Shown piece by piece: positions 23,672 through 33,900 of a stretch of DNA of 64,000 bases. The DNA comes from Rhynchopus euleeides (taxonomy: Eukaryota > Euglenozoa > Diplonemea > Diplonemida > Diplonemidae). The stretch spans positions 62,001 through 126,000 of the forward strand of contig OY723296.1 of assembly GCA_963210315.1 (NCBI GenBank), read 5' to 3'. The notes beneath the pieces are model-generated. The model ran no database searches. It was not told where the DNA came from and saw only the letters and a program-made list of their open reading frames with translations. Position 1 is the stretch's first letter. Every line of letters starts with the position of its first letter. Position numbers and translations under genes: made by a program.

Positions 23672-24250
23672 TTAGTGAATAGTGCGGAGCAAGTATCTTC
23701 GCGCGACGCGAGAAGCACAACAAAGCAATAATTTGCCCAGAGGGCCGGAGAGGGGAGGGGGGACAGCCTGCCTAGTCAAGATCTGCGAGAGGGGCCGCTG
23801 CTGGTGCATCAGGGCGATCACCTCGCCCATGCCCCCACCCGCCGCCGGCTGCTGGGGGGCCACCGAGGAGGAGGCCACCGGGGACGTGGACTCCCCGCGG
23901 AGGCGCGCCACCGACTCCACCTGCCCCAGCCGCCCCGTGCACAGCTGCACCGTCGCCAGCAGCCTCACCAGCGCGATCCCCGACCAGTCGCCGACCCCCT
24001 GGACGAGCGCGTCCAGGGCCGACGGGAGGATGCGGTCCTGCGCGATGTTCTTCGTCGCAGCCTCCGCGAGCAAGCTCCTCAGGGTGCCGAGGAGGGCGGG
24101 GTACGGCACCTTCTGCCGGACGAGGCCCGCCTGCACCACGTCGACGTTCACCGCCGCGAGCTGCGCGGTCGGGGGGGACCAGTCGTACGACTGCCCTTTC
24201 CCCCCCTCCAGGTGCGCCTCCAGCTCGGCCAGAGTCTTGCACTCTGTCAT
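23672..24250 (-). CDS. Unrecognised 192-residue protein in element B
   Basis: The ATG at 24250 (MTECKTLAELEAHLEGG) opens a frame with good protein character: alanine/leucine-rich helices of about 30-130 (for example YPALLGTLRSLLAEAATKN) and a Gln/Pro/Gly-rich stretch near 150. The last 40 residues lie in sequence shared with the neighbouring deleted block and may not be coding. No family is recognised. In the second copy of the block (24946-25290) almost all of this frame is missing, removed between two copies of GCGAGAGGGGCCG. It could be cargo or an accessory gene of the element. Confidence 0.4.
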   Translation of the reverse strand: MTECKTLAELEAHLEGGKGQSYDWSPPTAQLAAVNVDVVQAGLVRQKVPYPALLGTLRSLLAEAATKNIAQDRILPSALDALVQGVGDWSGIALVRLLATVQLCTGRLGQVESVARLRGESTSPVASSSVAPQQPAAGGGMGEVIALMHQQRPLSQILTRQAVPPPLSGPLGKLLLCCASRVARRYLLRTIH

Positions 24251-24518
24251 TGTTGTGTGTGTGTGCGGGTGTTTAAAAGGCGAGAGGGGCCGAGCACCAA
24301 CGCACACACAACCCGATGTCCTGATGAAGGGTGGTGGTGGTCGCGCCCCCGTCCAACCGTGCAACGCACGTGGCGGAAACTGCACTATGCAGCAACAGTG
24401 ATGAGAAACAACACAGCAAAAACAGCAAGCAAACAGCAACAGAAACCTCGCGCGCGCCGCTCCTCCCTATTCTAAATCTCCCTTACCGTGGCGAAGCCAC
24501 TCGACTAAAGTCGTTCGT

Positions 24519-24940
24519 AGGGGGAATCGTCCAAGTACGACAATGTACTGGGGGGAATCGGGGGGAATCGTCCAAGTATGACAATGTACTGGGGGAAATC
24601 GGGGGGAATCGTCCAAGTACGACAATGTACTGGGGGGAATCGGGGGGAATCGTCCAAGTATGACAATGTACTGGGGGAAATCGGGGGGAATCGTCCAAGT
24701 ACGACAATGTACTGGGGGGAATCGGGGGGAATCCGCCAAGTACACGAATGTACTGGGGGGAATCGGGGGAAATCCGCCAAGCCTGACTATGTTCTGGGGG
24801 GAATCGGGGGGAATCCGCCAAGCATGACTATGCGCTGGGGGCAATCGGGGGAAATCCGCCAAGTATGACTATGTACTGGGGGGAATCGGGGGGAATCCGC
24901 CAAGTACACGAATGTGCTGGGGGGAATCGGGGGGAATCGG
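24519..24940. repeat. 41-bp array 3, opposite orientation
   Basis: About 10 reverse-complement units of the same 41-bp repeat, with more divergence toward the right (variants reading CCGCCAAG and CACGAATG). It separates the complete block (23676-24512) from the deleted block (24946-25290). Confidence 0.92.
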
Positions 24941-24945
24941 AGATT

Positions 24946-25290
24946 TAGTGAATAGTGTGGAGCAAGTATCTTCGCGCGACGCGAGAAGCACAACAAAGCA
25001 ATAGTTTGCCCAGAGGGCCGGAGAGGGGAGGGGGGCCAGCCTGACTAGTCAAGATCTGCGAGAGGGGCCGATCACCAACGCACACACAACCCGATTTCCT
25101 GATGAAGGGTGGTGGTGGTCGCGCCCCCGTCCAACCGTGCAACGCACGTGGCGGAAACTGCACTATGCAGCAACAGTGATGAGAAACAACACAGCAAACA
25201 ACAGCAACCAAGCAGCAACAAAAACCTCGCGCGCGCTCCTCCCTATTCCAAGTCTCCCTGACCGTGGCGAAGCCACTCGACTAAAGGCGT
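24946..25290. repeat. Internally deleted duplicate of the 23676-24512 block
   Basis: Both ends match the upstream block closely: the left part covers GTATCTTCGCGCGACGCGAG and the right part covers GGCGAAGCCACTCGACTAAA. Relative to the full block, 495 bp between two 13-bp copies of GCGAGAGGGGCCG (23785 and 24280) are missing, leaving one copy. Confidence 0.88.
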
Positions 25291-25416
25291 TCGTGGGGGG
25301 AATCCACCAAGTACACCAATGTCCCGGGGGGGATTGACAGGACATCCCCTGCCGGTCGGTTGTCCTGGTAAGCGTGGGCCATAGCAACCCGGAACCACAG
25401 TGCGTCGTGGGACGTT

Positions 25417-25512
25417 GGGGGTCCTCGCGCCGAGTCACTGTGAGTCACGAGTCGTCAGTTTTCAGCCAAACATGGCTGACTTCTCACTTTTTATCACTCG
25501 GCGAGGGCCCCC
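25417..25512. mobile_element. 96-bp nested MITE
   Basis: The ends GGGGGTCCTCGC and GCGAGGGCCCCC are flanked by GTT (25414-25416 and 25513-25515). It sits within element B, so it inserted after B was formed. The interior includes a short AGCCAAACATGGCT hairpin shared with the MITE at 57612-57720. Confidence 0.85.
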
Positions 25513-26300
25513 GTTGTGGGCCTCCCTGTTGAGGCGGCGCAGCTTCTCCCGTAGACGACGGATACCATCCTGCTTCGCGGCCTGCTGTACTCGCGTCGTA
25601 GCCGTCCCCCGTGCCTCCTTCCTGCTCCGTGCCTCCGTGAGCGCGGGGTGGGCCTACCACGCCGCTCAGCTCGCTTCTGACCAGGCGCACCATCGCCTCG
25701 GGGATCAGCCCCTCCGACGTTGTCCCTTAATACACTTCGCCTCCCCGTGCAGCGGGAACCGTCTCCTGCACCGATGTCCCACATTGGCCTTGGTGTCCGC
25801 ACCCCCGCCATCGCCTTCACCAGCTTCTCCATGAAGCCGACCGCGAGGGGGGTGAAGGTAGCGCGTCGATGACCTCCGGGCCGTCCTCCAGCGCCCCTCT
25901 ACGGGCGGATTTGGAGGGTGGCCCGGAGTCGGCGGTGTTGGACATCGGTGCGGGTGGATCGGCTCTGTACTCCGAGTCGCGGACCCACTCTAGACGAAGA
26001 GGGTGTCGCGGCCGTGTGGGGAACCAAAAACCTGGTGAAGGTTAGTGCCGAACGCCATGACAGCCTCGCCCGCCTGGAACACGTTGCGCCGTGACTGATT
26101 GCCTTGACCCACCCACCAAGGGGCCCCTGCACGTGCCTCCGGTACTGCGCCCCTGCTGGCCTCCTGTGTCCGACCGCCACGAGCTGCACTTGTGGTGTCG
26201 GCCAGCCGTACCACTGGCTCTTCGGACCACACACCTGCATGCGTGGGACCAGGGGGTTCCCTCCCCAGGGACGTCCGAGTCTCGTCGTTCGCAGTAGCAC
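25513..26300. other. Right interior of element B, coding debris
   Basis: Several overlapping frames occur. The minus-strand frame near 25530-25650 (TEARSRKEARGTATT, then RLREKLRRLNRE) is charged and could be a coiled-coil exon, but no start, stop or family can be fixed. Nothing else is supported. Confidence 0.3.
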
Positions 26301-26507
26301 GTGGGATTTTCTCTGAAATTTGCACCAAATCGCCATGTTGTGAGTCAACCCTTCGATCTGAGCCACACCGAGATCGTCTTTTTCGAGAATCGGGGTCCAA
26401 ATACGCTCCCCAGGCTAGGGACCCCCCAACTCCCCACACTCTTTTTTTGGGCGTTTTTCCGCTCATTTTTTCTCACTTTTTCTCACTCGGTAGCGAGGGC
26501 CCCCACT

Positions 26508-27559
26508 GAGGAATAATTTAAAAAATGTTATTCTCGGGCTCTCCGGGGACCCGGGAATAATTAATTTATTTAGCGGATAACATTGTGAATAAATACGACT
26601 GTATCATCGGGACCCCAACCATACGCCCCCCGGCGTACAAGCAGGAAACCACACCACCGGCGTTTCAACGAACACCTCCGAGTGTCGAGAGAGGAAAAAA
26701 CACACGTTCCGGCGTTCTCAACGAGCACTTTCGGGTGTCGAGAGAGAAAACACACGTTCCGGCGTTCTAAACGAACACTTTCGGGTGTCGAGAGAGGGAA
26801 CCCACACGCCTCGGCGTTCTAAGCGGACACTTCCGAGTGTCGAGAGTGGAGAAACACACGCCGCTGGCGTTTCTAAACGAACATCTCCGGGTGTCAAGGA
26901 AGGTACCCAAGTACCTTCCGAACGCGCTATACCAACTAAAAGAAATGGCTGCGGCGAAGGGGGTGTGGTGAGTGGTGTGAAGGGGGGGAGGTGGGGGGGG
27001 AGGGATGCAACGATTGGGCAACAACTCGGGCTCAATAAGGGAACAGCCTCACATTTGCTGTATGTTTTGTGGGTGCGGGGTGGGATGAGAAGGAAAAGGT
27101 GAGAAAAAGCCAGGGGCTGCAGGAATGGGTGGGTGTGCGGGGGTCCAGACAGGATACAACAGCCTCTCTGCACCGACCCACCCAGCACAGCAAGACCCTG
27201 CTCTGCTGGGTGGCCGGGAATGTGGGGCTGTGTCCCTGCCAATGCCCCATGCAGCGGGTGCCGCAGAGGGAAGACAAAGCAGTACACATACCTCGCCACC
27301 TGCCGCGCACTCGGGGCGGGAAAGGAGGTGCGCGTGGGAAGCGAGGCATAGCTTCATCAAAAGAATTGGGATGGTGGTGGCGGGAGTGACAGTAGCGAGG
27401 AAACGTGGTCGTCCGGGTGTACGTCCCTTTTGAAATCGAGATGCTATTATTTGTTTGCGCTAACCAGGCTCCTGGTCTCTGGCAAAGAAGACTGTTGGCA
27501 GCGCATGTGTTCACCCATGTACCCCACAGGTAGCGAACCAGCGCACAAACAAAATAGGG
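26508..27559. other. Intergenic between element B and the hAT nest
   Basis: Holds the minisatellite at 26655-26915. From 26940 to 27559 there are only weak frames on either strand and no recognisable gene. Confidence 0.4.
26655..26915. repeat. Minisatellite of about five 50-55-bp units
   Basis: Units share GGCGTTCTAAACGAACAC, a CGGGTGTCGAGAG block and a purine-rich AGGGAACACACG spacer. The units drift in sequence and slightly in length, which indicates an older array than the 41-bp repeats. Confidence 0.8.
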
Positions 27560-27636
27560 TACCTGGGACCCCCCGTCAGGGCTTCCCCTAAGACGATTTT
27601 CCCGAAGAAATCGTCTTTTTTTTTTCCCCCATTTTA

Positions 27637-28761
27637 CAGGGGCTTAGCTTGGATTTTGGGGTTGGGGCCGAAACTCGGTCAGACTCGGTCACAGTACACA
27701 CAGTTGAGTTGCCCCCCACCACCCCGTTCACCCAGAATTCGACGTTGCTGCCTTCCCGGGTCCCCCCCTTCTAGAACACCAGCTCAGCAACCAGGTCTGC
27801 AACCTGAGTTTGCTTTGTTGCCTTTGTAGGTGCTGCATTGGCAGTTCCCCGCCAGTGGCGGGTGCAGTCCCGGCAGCGCAAATAGTCCTGAAGTGGGCCG
27901 ACAAAGAGCCTTCTTGGTGATCCCGTGAACTTTTCTACCTCGCAAGAGTGGCTACGGAGATACTCTGTGAATCTTCGCGACATTCCACTCCCGCAAAGAG
28001 TACATTTGCAAGGCTTTTGCTGCTCAGTTGGCGAAGCCTGGTGGAGACAAAGCGGGGCTTGGAAACAAGCATTCAACAGAAGCAGTGCCCAGCACTGCCG
28101 TTGTCGATGCGGACAGTCACGGGAGGTGAAGATTGCAGCGAATACGCAGCTGCAGAGATGGGACCCTATCTCATCAAGGGTCACTTCTGGGCGCTTGTTC
28201 ATGGCAGAGCAGGGCGTGCGAGGTCAAAGCATTCCTGATTAGATGCAAGCTGGAGTAGCTTGCACGTGAGAGCGAGGTTTCCCGAGGTAAACCGCCGAAT
28301 AACCTCCTGCAAGCCCAACCTCCGAAACTCGGAACAGACACCCGGGCTCCTGCAGAAGGGCAGTCTTGTGCGCCTGTGCCCACTTCAGTGGGTGTGCTGC
28401 TGGGGCATTGAAGTCCGGGCAAGGGTACGCGCCAGTGATCCCCGGGAGAGGTGCCAGGCAATGGTCAGCGATGTGGCCCAGAGCCTCCTGCACCTGCGTG
28501 CCCACCATGTTGCCGGGAGACGGAATTCGAGACTGCTGACGTTATTCGCGGGCTAGCGACGAATCCGGGACAGAAGGAGAATGGGGTGTTCGCGTTCCGC
28601 TCGCACGCGTGCTTCACCTCCTGTGCTGCTGCACCCCATAAAAAACCCGATTTTTTCGCGGAAATTTTTACCTTTTTTTTTTTGGGCTGACCGAGTTTTT
28701 TTCCGGGTTTGGCTGAAACTCGGTCAGCTGACCGAGTTTCCCCCCCCAAGCTAAGCCTCTG
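27637..28761. mobile_element. Nested hAT-like element, 1.1 kb
   Basis: The ends CAGGGGCTTAGCTTGG and CCAAGCTAAGCCTCTG are flanked by CCATTTTA and CCATTTTC (7 of 8 bases match). Minus-strand frames at 28202-27771 contain Cys/His pairs (CKCTLCG, LRSHSCE, LRCRDCTRHW) that look like a zinc-binding fragment, possibly captured. No transposase is recognised. Confidence 0.82.
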
Positions 28762-28769
28762 CCATTTTC

Positions 28770-29670
28770 CAGGGCATTTTATAGGGGCAAAATCTACGCT
28801 CATTTGGGCTTAAATGTGAGGCGTTCCCCGATTTTTTGGCGGACCCCCTGGCAAGCGAGTCTTGTGGTGAATGGGTCACCTCCCGGTTCCTCTCTCAGGG
28901 ATCAGTGATCGGCCAGCCTCGGGTGCCGGAGGTTAGTCCAAAAAATGGATTTCGGGACCGATCTGCCGCAGACCCGGGCGCGCAAGGACTTGGATACAAT
29001 ACAGGCACATGCCACAGGGGGGTCTGGGGGGCGGAGCCCCCCAGCCGCCGGAGGCCACGGTAGTGAACATCTGTTTCTTCCGGGCGTACAGATCCCGGGC
29101 TGTTCCTTCCGTGGGTACAGATTCTGCATGAGCTGGCTGCGTCCTCCAGGGGCTACACAGGGTGGGCTGCATCCCATTCCCTGATGGGACCCCAAAGGGT
29201 TTGATCCAAGACAGGTATACAGCACAGGGGGGTCTGGGGGGCGGAGCCCCCCAGCCGCCGGAGGCCACGGTAGTGAGCATCTGTTCCTTGTAACCGTACG
29301 ATTTTGTGAGCTGCCTGCATCCCGGGGTGGTCTGTATTCCATCCCCAATTGACCCCGAAGGGTGTTGGAAAAAAGACAGGCAGACGGCACAGGGGGGTCT
29401 GGGGGGCGGAGCCCCCCAGCCGCCGGAGGCCACGGTAGTGAACGTCCGTCCCTTCGCGACCTGCGTTTTCTCGGGGTTTGACAAAGAAACTGGACAGAAA
29501 AACGGTCGGGTAAGTTGCTCGCAGTCTGACTGAACATGAGTCCACTCATCTGCGAGGCTGCCAGCCGCCACCAGTTTTCCACCACCACCCCGGATTTTTC
29601 CCGGAAATCTTTTTTTTTTTCCTTAAATGTGAGGATTGGCCTCACTTTAGACCCCCTATAAAATGCTCTG
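28770..29670. mobile_element. Nested hAT-like element, 0.9 kb, with repeated GC-rich motif
   Basis: The ends CAGGGCATTTTATAGGGG and CCTATAAAATGCTCTG are flanked by CCATTTTC and GCATTTTC (7 of 8). It contains three copies of the roughly 70-bp motif with core GGAGCCCCCCAGCCGCCGG (about 29005-29075, 29212-29285 and 29380-29450), also present in the hAT-like element at 156-816. Confidence 0.82.
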
Positions 29671-30015
29671 GCATTTTCCCACTTTTTGGGATTGACGATT
29701 TTCTTCCAGATTTTTTTTTGGGGGGCTGAGGATTTTCCTCATTTTTGGGCTTCCCGGTTTGGCCTGGTTCTACCAGGCATACAGCTTGTTGCATGAAAGG
29801 TTTCCGCCCAGCACTGAGACGCCATCCGACGTCGCAAGAAAGGCTCAAAATCGTTCAGGAATTGGATGTTTGCTACTGCACACGCAGGTCGACCCGCCTC
29901 CCCCACACGATGTTCGCCACTGCGCACGCAGGTCCATCCCCGCATCCCTCCTTCTGTTCGATCTACACTCATCACCCGCACAGTTTCATCCAACCCCCAT
30001 ATCCCTTCCCACAAC

Positions 30016-30602
30016 ATGTCACTGGCGGCTTTTGGCTTCGGTGCAAGAAGGAATGTCGACGCATCCAAGATCCGCCTGGATCCGCCTCGGCATTCCAGAA
30101 AGACCGCGACATCCTGCTTGAGCAGGCTCGGTACCGCCACATTCAACTCCCCAAGGCGTACCAGTCGAAGAAAGCCCTCCTGGACTTCATCGAAAAGGAC
30201 GACAAGCGGAACAAGCGTGTCCTTCCTGCATCTGCCCCGGGTCCTGCCCCTGCGCCTCCAGTGCCCCAGCCCTCTGGCTCGCGGTCGCGGTCGCGGTCTC
30301 GCTCACAGCCCCCCGACCTGAAGAGGCAGCGGACCGCCACCCCAGAGCTGCTGGACTACCCTCTCTCTGAAGATGAAGAGGAGTCGCCGCAAGATGTGGC
30401 GCAACCTGTGACCCGGCCGCATGGCCCACCGAGCATCATGGCCGAAGCCGCCGCGCGCGAAGCGCGCGGCGGAAATTTTTTTTTGAGAGCCTTTTTTTCT
30501 GTGGAAAAAATCGTCATGACTTTTTGGAGGGATGAAGATTGTGGGAAGCCCTGCCCCCCGTGTATAAGTCCCCCCCTGGGGGTCTGGCAGGGGGGGACTT
30601 AA
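30016..30602 (+). CDS. Possible Arg/Ser-rich coding fragment within the hAT element
   Basis: The ATG at 30016 opens a short frame (MSLAAFGFGARRNVDASKIR). A second frame, open to 30602 and entering after a TTCCAG acceptor-like site near 30097, encodes KDRDILLEQARYRHIQLPK, then a KKALLDFIEKDDKRNKR helix, an RSRSRSRS run and an acidic end. The two look like parts of one protein split between frames by an unseen intron or a frameshift. The N-terminal charged helix followed by an SR run is typical of nuclear proteins. Family unknown; it may be element cargo. Confidence 0.3.
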
Positions 30603-30973
30603 ACACAGGTGGACCTAAACACGGGGGTGGGCTAGTCTGGAGAGTCATCAGGTGCCCGCTAGGCCACCTGGTGCCCTCCAGGTGCTGTCAGAGTCGAAAA
30701 GTGGGGTGCCAAAAGCCCATCCGGACCGGAATAACCCCCCTACAGCAGAGGAAGAGGTCTTCTTAGTCTCCACTGTGCAACCCCCGTGTTTCAGCCCCCC
30801 CCCCTGTGTTTAGGTCCCCCCGGCCGAAAATCGCCTCCAGGGGGGGGACTTAAACACGGGGGGTCCCAGGTAATATAAAAAAGGGGGGGGGGGGACATAA
30901 AGATGTGTTGGTATGGAGGAGTGGGGAGCAGTAGGGGGGAAGGCAGAGGACAGAGGGAAATCTCGGTCAGGCA

Positions 30974-33900
30974 TCAGGGGTGGAGAACAATGGGCGGAGA
31001 GCCGCCAGAGCTGCCGCCCTCCTCGATGTCGGGCTTGTCGTCCTTGGCCTTTGAGCCGAGCTTCTTCTTCGAGCGCTTCGCCCTCAGAGGGGACGACGAC
31101 GTGGTGGCTGCCAGAGGGGATGTGGCGGTCTGCTCCGAGCGGGCCGTCTCAGCAGGGCTGCCGGGGTTGGACGCAAGGGCGTTGTCGTCGCGCTTCGAGT
31201 CCATCTCCTGCGAATGGTTGGCAGCAAGAAGGCCGGTCTGGTGCATCTGGTCAAACTCGTCGAAGTGTTTGAAGATAAAATTCCGCTCGTCCTCCTTGTC
31301 CGCCCTGCGCTTCCTCATCACAAGCTGCAAAGGGATGTGGGTGTGGGTGTGGGTGTGGGTGAGCGGGGTGTGTGTGGCAACAAACAGCAAGGCACATACC
31401 GCAGCAGCAAACAACGCAGAGCAGCACAGCAGGCCCAGCACGACAAGCAGCCACACCCACCAGTTGTCGTCGTCGTCCTCCACCTCGGGCTCGGGGGTCA
31501 CGCCATGCCCAGCACCCAGCCACTCCCAGCCAGGGACGTACGTCTCGCCACCAGGCAGCGGTGTGAACAGACTCGGCGAGTAGGTGTCGCCGCTGGGCAG
31601 AGGGGTCATAAGTCCCACAGTCTCGTTGTCGTTCCCTGTCTCGTTGACGTCAGGCGAGTACGTGTGACCACTAGGGAGGGGTGTCAGGTCCTTGCCATTA
31701 AAATCCGGCGAGTACGTGTGGCCACTCGGCAGTGGTGTGAGGTCCTTCACGTGAGGCGAGTACGTGTAGCCACTCGGCAGAGGTGTCAAGTCTTTGACAT
31801 CAGGCGAATAGGTCTGGCCACTCGGGAGAGGTGTCAGGTCCGTGCCATTGAAGTCGGGTGAGTACGTGTGGCCACTGGGCAGAGGTGTCAGGTCCTTCAC
31901 ATCAGGCGAGTAGGTCTGGCCACTCGGCAGAGGTGTGAGGTCCTTGCCGTTAAAGTCGGGTGAGTACGTGTGGCCACTTGGCAGAGGTGTCAGGTCCTTC
32001 ACATCAGGCGAGTAGGTCTGGCCACGCGGCAGAGGTGTGAGGTCCTTGCCGTTAAAGTCGGGTGAGTACGTGTGGCCACTTGGCAGAGGTGTCAGGTCCT
32101 TCACATCAGGCGAGTAGGTCTGGCCACGCGGCAGAGGTGTGAGGTCCTTGCCGTTAAAGTCGGGTGAGTACGTGTGGCCACTTGGCAGAGGTGTCAGGTC
32201 CTTCACATCAGGCGAGTAGGTCTGGCCACTCGGCAGAGGTGTGAGGTCCTTGCCGTTAAAGTCGGGTGAGTACGTGTGGCCACTTGGCAGAGGTGTCAGG
32301 TCCTTCACATCAGGCGAGTAGGTCTGGCCACTCGGCAGAGGTGTCAGGTCAGGGGAGTAGGTCTGACGACGAGGAAGAGGTGTCAGATCCGGAGAGTCAG
32401 TGGTGCTCCCGCTGCCAGACGGAGAGTTGGTGATGCCGCCACTACCCGAGGGCGAGTTGGTGATGCCGCCACTACCCGACGGCGAGCTGGTGTTGCTCCC
32501 GCTGCCAGACGGAGAGTTGCTGTTGCCGCCGCTACCCGAGGGCGAGTTGGTGTTGCCGCCACTGCCCGAGGGCGAGTTGGTGCTGCCGCCACTACCCGAG
32601 GGCGAGTTGGTGCTGACGCCACTACCCGAGGGCGAGTTGGTGTTGCCGCCACTGCCCGAGGGCGAGTTGGTGCCGACGCCACTACCCGAGGGCGAGTTGG
32701 TGTTGCCGACACTGCCCGACGAAGAGTCAGTGGTGCTCCCGCTGCCAGACGGAGAGTTGGTGCTGCCGCCACTACCCGAGGGCGAGTTGGTGATGCCGCT
32801 ACTACCCGAGGGCGAGTTGGTGTTGCCGCCACTGCCCGAGGGCGAGTTGGTGATGCCGCCACTACCCGACGGCGAGCTGGTGTTGCTCCCGCTGCCAGAC
32901 GGAGAGTTGGTGTTGCCGTCGCTACCCGAGGGCGAGTTGGTGTTGCCGCCACTGCCCGAGGGAGAGTCAGTGGTGCTCCCGCTGCCAGACGGAGAGTTGG
33001 TGTTGCCGCCACTACCCGAGGGCGAGTTGGTGTTGCCGCCACTGCCCGAGGGAGAGTCAGTGGTGCTCCCGCTGCCAGACGGAGAGTTCGTGATACCGCC
33101 ACTACCTGAGGGCGAGAAGGTGATGCCGCCACTACCCGAGGGCGAGTTGGTGCTGCCGCCACTACCCGAGGGCGAGTTGGTGTTGCCGCCGCTACCCGAG
33201 GGCGAGTTGGTGCTGCCGCCACTGCCCGACGGAGAGTCAGTGGTGCTCCCGCTGCCAGACGGAGAGTTCGTGATACCGCCACTACCTGAGGGCGAGAAGG
33301 TGATGCCGCCACTACCCGAGGGCGAGTTGGTGTTGCCGCCACTACCCGACGGCGAGTTGGTGCTGCCGCCACTACCCGAGGGCGAGTTGGTGTTGCCGCC
33401 ACTGCCCGAGGGCGAGTTGGTGATGCCGCCACTACCCGACGGCGAGCTGGTGTTGCTCCCGCTGCCAGACGGAGAGTTGGTGTTGCCGTCGCTACCCGAG
33501 GGCGAGTTGGTGTTGCCGCCACTACCCGAGGGCGAGTTGGTGTTGCCGCCACTGCCCGAGGGAGAGTCAGTGGTGCTCCCGCTGCCAGACGGAGAGTTCG
33601 TGATACCGCCACTACCTGAGGGCGAGAAGGTGATGCCGCCACTACCCGAGGGCGAGTTGGTGCTGCCGCCACTACCCGAGGGCGAGTTGGTGTTGCCGCC
33701 GCTACCCGAGGGCGAGTTGGTGCTGCCGCCACTGCCCGACGGAGAGTCAGTGGTGCTCCCGCTGCCAGACGGAGAGTTCGTGATACCGCCACTACCTGAG
33801 GGCGAGAAGGTGATGCCGCCACTACCCGAGGGCGAGTTGGTGTTGCCGCCACTACCCGACGGCGAGTTGGTGCTGCCGCCACTACCCGAGGGCGAGTTGG

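Larger units (their letters stand above)
20742..26504. mobile_element. Large GGGGGCCC-family element B (5.8 kb)
   Basis: The ends GGGGGCCCTCGCTACC and GGTAGCGAGGGCCCCC are flanked by ACT (20739-20741 and 26505-26507). It contains the longest 41-bp array, a 192-residue frame of unknown function, an inverted-orientation array, an internally deleted second copy of the block holding that frame, and a nested MITE (25417-25512). The right 200 bp resembles that of element A. No transposase is recognised, so movement would need one supplied in trans. Confidence 0.88.
27577..30553. mobile_element. 3-kb hAT-like element inside the CCTGGGACC element
   Basis: The ends CAGGGCTTCCC and GGGAAGCCCTG are flanked by an exact 8-bp duplication CCCCCCGT (27569-27576 and 30554-30561). 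Inside are two smaller hAT-like elements in tandem (27637-28761, 28770-29670) and an Arg/Ser-rich frame near 30016-30600. No transposase is recognised. Confidence 0.88.
27562..30870. mobile_element. CCTGGGACC-family TIR element split by a hAT insertion
   Basis: The left end CCTGGGACCCCCCGT is at 27562-27576 and the right end GGGGGGTCCCAGG finishes at 30870, flanked by TA (27560-27561 and 30871-30872). All but the first 15 bp lies right of an inserted hAT element (27577-30553). Relatives without the insertion are at 48734-49098, 56246-56589 and 56604-56967. Confidence 0.85.

Noticed and set aside
21056-23682. Three overlapping plus-strand frames of about 800 codons with proline-rich repeats
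   Set aside because: They are readings of the 41-bp tandem array in its three phases; no start context, family or non-repeat sequence supports translation.
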